DNA of 6,196 nucleotides, from the NCBI GenBank assembly GCA_003513555.1, contig DOPG01000050.1, positions 3,243 to 9,438 on the forward strand, written 5' to 3'. The notes beneath the pieces were generated by a model. The model worked only from the letters and a program-made list of their open reading frames with translations. It had not been told where the DNA came from and ran no database searches. The stretch is from Rhodopirellula sp. (GTDB lineage Bacteria; Planctomycetota; Planctomycetia; Pirellulales; Pirellulaceae). The position numbers and the translations under genes are program-made. This document shows, piece after piece, positions 1 to 4,447 of this stretch (within the stretch, counting starts at the first letter, position 1; the number at the start of each line of letters is the position of its first letter).

Positions 1-318
1 TATGGCTTTTACGGCTGGGGTCTACGGCGACCCGCTCTGGTTTCGGTAAATTTCGCGGTGCGTTGCAGGCAATCAAAAGTGTTTGAAAGCTGGCTATTGA
101 GCGAGAGCTTTGGCTAGACACGAGTATTGGTTTTCCGGAAAAACAATCCCCAGAAGAGTGGGTGTGTCTCACTGCTCTGGTGTGTAGCCAATAGGTGGCC
201 AGTCATGCATGATATAGAATAGGTGTGCTGAGGTTAGCGTAGATTTTAAATGCGTTTCGATAAAGATCAGGGCTGCTGGAAACCAGACCCGGGTCATCCT
301 GCTGTAGTGAGGGTGAAG
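1..318. other. Upstream/intergenic region before the DUF1559 gene
   Basis: No gene is supported here. Three + frames run in from the left edge and stop at 47-49, 84-86 and 115-117, so the 3' end of an upstream gene may lie in the first ~120 bases, but nothing shows which frame would be real. The stretch holds a 22-nt imperfect dyad (126-147, listed separately) and a 10-nt palindrome, TCATGCATGA, at 203-212. An AT-rich TATAGAAT at 213-220 could be a -10 element, but no matching -35 hexamer lies 16-18 bases upstream, so I do not call a promoter. Confidence 0.5.
126..147. promoter_or_regulatory. 22-nt dyad-symmetric site upstream of the DUF1559 gene
   Basis: The core at 131-142 is a perfect 12-nt palindrome, TTTTCCGGAAAA. 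Symmetry continues outward after one mismatch (G130/A143) with ATTG at 126-129 and CAAT at 144-147. With no loop, it suits a dimeric DNA-binding protein better than an RNA hairpin. It lies about 170 bases upstream of the probable start at 319. Its role as an operator is inferred from symmetry and position only. Confidence 0.3.
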
Positions 319-1584
319 ATGCAAAAGCGTTGTGCCGGATTCACTCTGGTTGAGTTGTTGGTTGTTATTGCCATCATTGGTGTGCTTGTCGGATTGTTGC
401 TACCTGCGGTGCAAGCTGCGCGTGAGGCGGCAAGAAGAATGAGTTGCAGTAACAACTTCAAACAGATCGGTTTGGCCATCCAGAATTATCATTCTGCATT
501 CAAGCAACTGCCCCGTTATGGCGGCGGAACCGATGGCTTGGGAACCAATAAAAACATTGGAACGGAACCTGGTTGGACAAGATCAGGTTGGCACAATTCT
601 CAAGCGTTAAGTGCACGTGTTGCGTTAACCCCCTACTTCGAACAGCAGGCGCTTTGGGAGCAGATTTCAACACCAACAGATTTTGATGGTGATGGAACAA
701 TGGACTTTCCCGCGATGGGACCGTATCCGACGATTCAAGCGTTTAATCCTGCGTACGTGACAGGAGCAAGCGGGGCCAATTACGCGCCATGGCTTACCGA
801 GATTCCCACGCTGCGGTGCCCAAGTGATCCCGGCACAGGGGCACCGGCTGCTGGTCGTACCAACTACGCCGAGTGTCTTGGTGACACGATCAACCAGCCG
901 TATGTGGGCCCATTGAATTGGGCAACGCCAGGATTTGCGATCAGTTCGTGGAATTCGAGAATCACCAACGCCGCGAGTCGGGGGGCTTTCATCGCGCGGA
1001 CAGACGCCAAGTTTAGAGATGTGCTTGATGGGCTATCAAATACGATTTTCATGGGAGAAATCAAAACTGATCTTGGTGACAATGACAAATCCACGCGTGC
1101 GAATGGAACGATCGATATCGATAATGTAGCTCCTAATTTTGTGACTGCTTGTGCGGATGCTGGGCACATTGATCCTGAGCGTCCACAGTTTTGGTGTGAT
1201 GGTGGGAATTGCCCAACGCCTAGTGGTCCGGGAACTTTTTATGGAGTTAGCTCCCTGTGGTCGCGTGGAGCGCAATGGGCCTGGGGGATTCCCTTCAACA
1301 GTGCATTCAGTACTACCTCACCCCCTAACTCAGAGCTTTGTTACGACCGCTGGGACGAAGGGGGCGGGTCACTGCCCGCAAGCAGTCGCCATCAGGGAGG
1401 AGCCCATGTTCTGATGGGGGATGGTGCCGTTGTATTCATGACCGACTCAGTTGAGGCGGGCGATCAACGTGCGGAACCGATTCATTTGAATAACCGTCCA
1501 GGTTCCAAGAGTCCGTTCGGGCTTTGGGGGGCGTTGGGGACTCGAGCTGGAAAAGAAGTGATTGAAGAACAGTTGAACCAATAG
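319..1584 (+). CDS. DUF1559 domain-containing prepilin-like protein (H-X9-DG type)
   Basis: Planctomycete-type pseudopilin of the DUF1559 (SBP_bac_10) family, probably exported and anchored by a type IV pilin-like N-terminus; its exact job is unknown. From the ATG at 319 the protein is 421 aa. A short basic leader (MQKRCAG) ends at a prepilin peptidase site, G7|F8TLVE, with the conserved Glu at mature position 5. A hydrophobic helix spans residues 13-28, followed by the family's PAVQAAREAARR stretch. A CPSDP motif starts at Cys167, and the family-typical H-X9-DG motif is His358 with Asp368-Gly369. An acidic loop, D121-x-D-G-D-G-x-x-D129, resembles a calcium-binding loop. The frame is open to an ATG at 250, but 319 gives a normal leader length and has GAGGG five bases upstream, so I prefer it. 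A lipoprotein gene follows after 14 nt, suggesting an operon. Confidence 0.93.
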   Translation: MQKRCAGFTLVELLVVIAIIGVLVGLLLPAVQAAREAARRMSCSNNFKQIGLAIQNYHSAFKQLPRYGGGTDGLGTNKNIGTEPGWTRSGWHNSQALSARVALTPYFEQQALWEQISTPTDFDGDGTMDFPAMGPYPTIQAFNPAYVTGASGANYAPWLTEIPTLRCPSDPGTGAPAAGRTNYAECLGDTINQPYVGPLNWATPGFAISSWNSRITNAASRGAFIARTDAKFRDVLDGLSNTIFMGEIKTDLGDNDKSTRANGTIDIDNVAPNFVTACADAGHIDPERPQFWCDGGNCPTPSGPGTFYGVSSLWSRGAQWAWGIPFNSAFSTTSPPNSELCYDRWDEGGGSLPASSRHQGGAHVLMGDGAVVFMTDSVEAGDQRAEPIHLNNRPGSKSPFGLWGALGTRAGKEVIEEQLNQ

Positions 1585-1598
1585 CGGAAAGTGGTGTG

Positions 1599-1817
1599 AT
1601 GGGGATAGTGATGAAACAGAATGGGGCGGTTAAGGCATTCGCGGGCCTTTTGCTCGGCTGCGTGATTGTGATTCTGGCCGGTTGTGGGGCAGATGTACCT
1701 AAGGTAATCAAGGCCAGTGTATCGGCAGAGGATCAGCAGGCTGCTGAGAGATCCACCTCGGAGCATGATTCCGAGGAGTATGCAAAGTCTATTTCAGAGC
1801 AAAACGGCCCGCGTTAG
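1599..1817 (+). CDS. Small predicted lipoprotein downstream of the DUF1559 gene
   Basis: A 72-residue predicted lipoprotein of unknown function. The N-terminus has Lys residues, a hydrophobic stretch (AFAGLLLGCVIVILAGC) and a clear lipobox, L-A-G-C, with the lipidated Cys at residue 29. The mature part is only about 44 residues, hydrophilic and rich in Glu, Ser and Lys, with no domain I recognise. Starts are possible at GTG 1596, ATG 1599 (GGAAAG seven bases upstream) and ATG 1611 (GGGGA nearby, giving a tidy MKQNG start); the sequence does not settle this. The 14-nt gap after the DUF1559 stop points to cotranscription. Small lipoproteins beside DUF1559 genes are common in planctomycetes, so it may work with the pseudopilin, but that is inference. 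Its last ~40 bases overlap the start of the frame at 1780 in another register. Confidence 0.75.
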   Translation: MGIVMKQNGAVKAFAGLLLGCVIVILAGCGADVPKVIKASVSAEDQQAAERSTSEHDSEEYAKSISEQNGPR

Positions 1818-2008
1818 GGCTACCCGCGCGATATCGTCGGCTCTTGGGGTATTCATCTATCTGCAGCCTTTGTGCCTTGGCCACCGATGAGTATCCAGTT
1901 ACTGAGTACGGTCTAGAGCTGCCAGACGACCATGGATGGCGTGCGACAGCGGACCGCAATGGCATTGTGTTGCTGGTGAAAGCGGACCATGGCGTGCTGG
2001 AATCGTGA
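1780..2008 (+). pseudogene. Possible frameshifted remnant of a small secreted protein gene
   Basis: Two adjoining + frames look like one broken gene. ATG 1780 (GAGGAG directly before it, too close for a good ribosome site) opens a 36-codon frame: a basic N-terminus (QSKTARVRATRA), then a hydrophobic run like a signal peptide (ISSALGVFIYLQPLCLG), with a stop at 1888-1890. The +1 frame then reads DEYPVTEYGLELPDDHGW and on through about 40 plausible residues to a stop at 2006-2008. Joining them near 1875-1885 would give a signal peptide plus a short mature domain of roughly 75 residues in all. It begins inside the 3' end of the lipoprotein gene. I do not recognise the family. It could instead be non-coding, with the lower frame starting at TTG 1844. 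A sequencing error in the window would also explain the shift. Confidence 0.3.
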
Positions 2009-2023
2009 GTCTGTGATTTTGGG

Positions 2024-2056
2024 CCGTGGTAGAGATTTAGACCGCGGTAGGGTTAG
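2024..2056. repeat. Imperfect tandem direct repeat (CCGYGGTAGRG type)
   Basis: CCGTGGTAGAGATTTAG at 2024-2040 is followed by CCGCGGTAGGGTTAG at 2042-2056. They share CCG-GGTAG-G and end in TTAG, with two bases fewer in the second copy. A looser GGGCCGTTGGG follows at 2062-2072. Only two to three copies are present and they are too imperfect to assign a role. Confidence 0.35.
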
Positions 2057-2119
2057 TTTTCGGGCCGTTGGGAAACGCCTCATGACCCACCTTCGTCATC
2101 TGGTCCGCACCAAACCGTG

Positions 2120-2182
2120 TGATGTGGTAGTTCATTGTCCACCATCGATGTAGGTCACATCAGCAAAGCAATGAACATCTAC
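2120..2182. repeat. Interleaved inverted repeats (A-B-A'-B' order)
   Basis: TGATGTG at 2120-2126 is complementary to CACATCA at 2156-2162, and GTTCATTG at 2130-2137 is complementary to CAATGAAC at 2169-2176. The second stem gains three pairs (GTA 2127-2129 with TAC 2180-2182) around a 3-nt bulge. Because the arms are interleaved, the two hairpins cannot form together except as a pseudoknot, and the 2-3 nt linker between A and B makes a classical pseudoknot strained. Mutually exclusive hairpins are more likely if this is transcribed. Whether it is transcribed, and on which strand, is unknown. Confidence 0.4.
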
Positions 2183-2317
2183 TTCGTTTGCAGGCGGCTT
2201 TTTTAATGGCTGCGGTAAAACGGGAAGCTGCGGGCTGAATTAGGTTTCTTCGCGTAGTCAGTAAGTAGGTCGATTAAAAGTAGAATCGGCATCGAATGAC
2301 TCACGGGGACTGTGTTG

Positions 2318-2470
2318 ATGATTGATTGTTTTGCATCCTTGCCGGGTGAGAGTTCCGATTTCAGCTGTTCTGATGCCAGCACTTCTGATTCCAGTATCGA
2401 GGAACATGAAAGTGGCAGCTGGGTTCAGGTGGAATTTGGTGGGCGGATCTATCTGGTTCCACGTTCGTGA
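2318..2470 (+). CDS. Hypothetical small protein (50 aa)
   Basis: A 50-codon frame starting at ATG 2318 with GGGGA eight bases upstream, in acceptable ribosome-site position. The product is acidic and Ser-rich in its first 34 residues (GESSDFSCSDASTSDSS, then EEHESGS) and ends in a beta-strand-like segment, SWVQVEFGGRIYLVPRS. It has no signal peptide or membrane segment and I do not recognise it. The stop at 2468-2470 overlaps a GTG at 2467 that opens the next small frame, so either the two are translationally coupled or they are halves of one gene broken by a frameshift. In-frame GTG 2312 is an alternative start but too close to the GGGGA. Confidence 0.4.
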   Translation: MIDCFASLPGESSDFSCSDASTSDSSIEEHESGSWVQVEFGGRIYLVPRS

Positions 2471-2595
2471 TCGCAATAGAACACGGCAGCAAGCGGGGCC
2501 AAAGCCAGCAGGCTTGCTCAGTGGCCGAGAATTCTTTTACGCAGAAACGTCACCACCGCGGCTCGCTGCCCGCTATCGACAATGTTGTGCTGTAA
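2467..2595 (+). CDS. Hypothetical small protein or frameshifted C-terminal half (42 aa)
   Basis: A 42-codon frame from GTG 2467 to the stop at 2593-2595. It overlaps the upstream stop in a GTGA arrangement. The product is basic and polar (EHGSKRGQSQQ, then TQKRHHRGSLPAIDNVVL) with no membrane segment, and I recognise no family. The frame stays open upstream to a stop at 2407-2409, alongside the acidic small frame, so the pair could be a single ~90-residue protein interrupted by a frameshift near 2460-2470. Strand composition here is opposite to the rest of the window (few T on the + strand). No independent ribosome site is visible. Confidence 0.28.
   Translation: MIAIEHGSKRGQSQQACSVAENSFTQKRHHRGSLPAIDNVVL
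2488..2518. repeat. Inverted repeat with 7-bp arms
   Basis: AGCAAGC at 2488-2494 is exactly complementary to GCTTGCT at 2512-2518 across a 17-base, G+C-rich spacer. No T-run follows on either strand, so it does not look like an intrinsic terminator. It lies inside the 42-aa open frame. Confidence 0.3.
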
Positions 2596-2611
2596 AAGAC
2601 AAGGGGTCGTT

Positions 2612-2752
2612 GTGAAGCAAACAGACTTGAACGCTCGCACTCATGGGGCTCTCTCGGGAGCACGGACTAAGTTCAATAGAAACGCAGCGCTGGCAGAGCT
2701 GCCCCGAGTTTTTTCTTGGCCTCTGCTGAGAGTTGCCCTTTTGACAACGTAA
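2612..2752 (+). CDS. Weak candidate small ORF antisense to the LRR gene 3' end
   Basis: GTG 2612 has a good ribosome-site match, AAGGGG, five bases upstream, and opens a 46-codon frame (starting KQTDLNARTHGAL) to a stop at 2750-2752. The last 80 bases run antisense through the end of the leucine-rich-repeat gene, so the C-terminal half is constrained by that gene and is probably meaningless as protein. It would be the third small + frame in a row after 2318 and 2467. Kept only because of the ribosome site; it may well be spurious. Confidence 0.15.
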   Translation: MKQTDLNARTHGALSGARTKFNRNAALAELPRVFSWPLLRVALLTT

Positions 2753-3881
2753 GGCTCTTGAGTTTTGACAAGTTTTGAAGGTCGGTAATCGCAGCATCAG
2801 TGATTGGAAGCTCTTTGAGGTTAAGAGCTTCGATGGTTTTGAGTTCGCACAGCTCTTTAATTCCAGCGTCTGTTATTTGGGTACCTTGAAGCGACAAGCG
2901 TCGAAGCTTTGGTAGGGTCATCAAGGATTTGATGCCCGCGTCCGTAAGGTCGCTGTTGACCAGACTGATTGACTCGATAGTGCTGGTCCCTTCGGCAAAC
3001 ACTAGCTCCGCGTCAACATTTTTGGTGTCATTCATCATGAGCGTCGGGATCCCAGACCAGCGTGCTTGCGCAGCCAATGTTGTGTCGGTGTTGGAAAAGA
3101 ACAGATATTGGATCTTTTTCAGGGTGGCTAACCCGAGCAGCGTGTTGTTGGTAATGGATGTTCCCTCAAGGTTCAAATATGCCAGTTCACTGTAACCCTT
3201 CAGTACATCTGTAATCTTATCAGTGACTTTTGCGTTTTTAAGTTGGAGGTCGGTTATCTTCTGGTTGCCCCTAAGGCTTTCGATTGCTGCATCTGTGATC
3301 TCGGTGTCGTTGAGGCGGAGTGAGTCGAGGTCTTTGAGTTTTGCCAGGTAAGCGATTCCTGTATCGGTGATCGCGGTGCTATTGAGCACCAACGCCTGTA
3401 GTTGTTGCATCTCGGAAAGTCCTTTCAAAGCTTCGTCCGTGATGTCTGTGTTTTCGAGATTGAGTACCCGCAAGGTTTTATATTTTTGAATTGCGGGAAT
3501 CGCCGCATCTGTAATTTTGGTGTTAGCCAGTTCCAGCTGTGTGAGATTGGTTAACTTCTGCAGGTCGTCCAGAGCTGCGTCGGTGATGTCAGTCCCATTT
3601 AGTGCCAGCATCCGAAGGCTTGTCAGCTTGGATACATGTGCCATACCTGCATCTGTTGCTTGGGCGTTGTCGAGCGTCAATGTTTGGATGCTCGGCATGT
3701 CAGTGAGAAGGCTGAGCGTTGCGTCGTTGGTGTACCTGTTAAGCGATAACGTGACCGTTTCTCCCGCGTGATTTTTATGGTTACGTTCAACCGCTTCCTC
3801 AGGAAGCCCACCACAACCTGTGGTGAGTGTCAGGAGCGTTAGTAACAGCGTTGGTTTGATTCCAGGGAATTTGTGCATCAT
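2673..3881 (-). CDS. Leucine-rich-repeat lipoprotein
   Basis: A 402-aa predicted secreted lipoprotein made almost wholly of leucine-rich repeats, a curved scaffold that usually binds other proteins; the partner is unknown. Residues 1-22 are a signal peptide (FPGIKPTLLLTLLTLT) with a probable lipidated Cys23 in TTGC, a loose lipobox. From about residue 45 to the C-terminus there are about 15 units of the form LxLxxTxITDAAIxxLxxLxxL. Unit starts fall at residues 68, 92, 116, 140, 164, 188, 212, 236, 260, 281, 305, 329, 353 and 377: exactly 24 apart except one 21-residue step at 260-281, where the consensus also decays. No C-terminal domain follows the repeats. Two start codons are adjacent (3879-3881 and 3876-3878); neither has a clear Shine-Dalgarno sequence. 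The gene is convergent with the small + frames to its left and divergent from the SGNH hydrolase gene. Such proteins are abundant in planctomycetes. Confidence 0.93.
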   Translation of the reverse strand: MMHKFPGIKPTLLLTLLTLTTGCGGLPEEAVERNHKNHAGETVTLSLNRYTNDATLSLLTDMPSIQTLTLDNAQATDAGMAHVSKLTSLRMLALNGTDITDAALDDLQKLTNLTQLELANTKITDAAIPAIQKYKTLRVLNLENTDITDEALKGLSEMQQLQALVLNSTAITDTGIAYLAKLKDLDSLRLNDTEITDAAIESLRGNQKITDLQLKNAKVTDKITDVLKGYSELAYLNLEGTSITNNTLLGLATLKKIQYLFFSNTDTTLAAQARWSGIPTLMMNDTKNVDAELVFAEGTSTIESISLVNSDLTDAGIKSLMTLPKLRRLSLQGTQITDAGIKELCELKTIEALNLKELPITDAAITDLQNLSKLKSLTLSKGQLSAEAKKKLGAALPALRFY

Positions 3882-4341
3882 CAGGCAGAATGAAAGAAAA
3901 ATAGAAGGAGTTGGGGCGGTGTGAGTTTGGGCGGTTCAGCGATGTGCAGCGTCAGCGATTGAGGACCCCGCACGGCCTATTGTCGATGCTACGCGTGAAA
4001 TTTTCCAGTGTGCCGGGTGATGATTTGTTGTGCCTAAAGTCAGTGTCTTGTGTGAGGGGGGAGTCGGTCTCGTCTCGCAAAACGATGGATTTGGCGGCGT
4101 TTGCGGCGTTGGACCTGCGTGTCGGTGGGGCCAGATTTGTTAATGGCCTTGGGTGGTTATCCTGGCTCGGCCGTCACCAGTCATCGCGTTTTGGACGTGA
4201 CTCCGAACTTACTGCGTCATTACGAATCACATGACCGTTCAGGTCGCCTTTTGACCCCGGAAAATTTGTAATGAGGCCGCGGGTCTGTGCAAGATGAGCG
4301 CCACGGGGGAATGATCTCGGTGTGCTTTGTCAAACAGATAG

Positions 4342-4350
4342 TGGTATTCT
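4342..4350 (+). promoter_or_regulatory. Possible extended -10 promoter element for the SGNH hydrolase gene
   Basis: TGGTATTCT at 4342-4350 fits a TGn extended -10 (TATTCT against TATAAT, two mismatches). A TTGTCA at 4327-4332 would be a fair -35 but is only 12 bases away, too close, so the element would have to act alone. It would place transcription start about 90 bases before GTG 4448. Weak evidence. Confidence 0.15.
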
Positions 4351-4434
4351 AGGTGCGCTGAACGAAAGCGGGTGTATCCACGCCGGGACATTTCTTTTCT
4401 GGATTTGTTCCAAAATAGAAAATGATTTCATGGT

Positions 4435-4443
4435 AAGAGGAAG
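4435..4443 (+). promoter_or_regulatory. Ribosome binding site that decides the SGNH hydrolase start
   Basis: AAGAGGAAG is the best Shine-Dalgarno-like run in the neighbourhood. Its GAGG core lies seven bases before GTG 4448, while it overlaps the coding sequence if ATG 4430 is used. This favours the GTG start. Confidence 0.6.
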
Positions 4444-4447
4444 TGTC

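Larger units (their letters stand above)
2009..2317. other. Intergenic stretch with repeats and possible RNA structure
   Basis: No convincing gene. The segment has imperfect direct repeats (2024-2040 and 2042-2056) and two interleaved pairs of complementary segments (2120-2182). On the minus strand two short open frames overlap by ATGA: one ending at 2132-2134 (...VDVHCFADVTYIDGGQ) and one starting at ATG 2135 and ending at 2037 (32 aa, beginning MNYHITRFGADQ). They lack recognisable ribosome sites, and the minus strand is A/C-rich and so has few stops by composition; I do not call them genes. A GCGGC followed by T6 near 2194-2204 has no matching upstream stem, so it is not called a terminator. 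Confidence 0.4.
3882..4447. other. Long intergenic region between divergent genes; no supported gene
   Basis: This 566-base gap should hold the promoters of the leucine-rich-repeat gene (leftward) and the SGNH hydrolase gene (rightward). I find no convincing -35/-10 pair for either. A perfect-looking AGAAGGAG lies at 3903-3910, but the GTG starts downstream lead only to immediate or 13-codon frames. Both strands are unusually open: a + frame covers 3911-4234, and a minus frame running from 4329 down to a stop at 3952-3954 is broken only by one TGA (4174-4176). Neither begins with an ATG at a ribosome site. The + strand is G/T-rich (42 of 60 bases at 4081-4140), which lowers stop frequency on the minus strand, so composition explains at least part of this. 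Confidence 0.45.

Noticed and set aside
250..318. ATG 250 as the DUF1559 start
   Set aside because: It would add 23 polar residues (with Cys, Trp and several Pro) ahead of the basic prepilin leader, and its GAGGTT is about 14 bases away; ATG 319 has a closer GAGGG and a normal leader.
1111..1122. 12-nt palindrome ATCGATATCGAT
   Set aside because: It lies inside the DUF1559 coding sequence and is the simple result of Ile-Asp-Ile-Asp codons.
864..1275. Several minus and + frames of 64-101 codons inside the DUF1559 gene
   Set aside because: All are alternative-register shadows of a gene whose N-terminal and C-terminal motifs are intact in one continuous frame.
2322..2615. + frame of 97 codons over the small-ORF region
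   Set aside because: It overlaps the better-supported 50- and 42-codon frames in another register and lacks a ribosome site at its start; its translation shows no domain or export signal.
2640..2665. GGGCTCTCTCGGGAGC hairpin as a terminator for the LRR gene or small ORFs
   Set aside because: Only about four base pairs form reliably and no T-tract follows on either strand.
2673..3881. The 72-bp periodicity of the LRR gene as a CRISPR-like or DNA repeat array
   Set aside because: The period is a multiple of three, varies at the DNA level and encodes canonical leucine-rich repeats; there are no spacers.
3911..4234. + frame of 107 codons in the gap between the LRR and SGNH genes
   Set aside because: It would start at TTG 3911 directly abutting the GAAGGAG with no spacing, has no signal peptide or recognisable motif, and the region is stop-poor on both strands. 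Its internal ATG at 4085 has no ribosome site.
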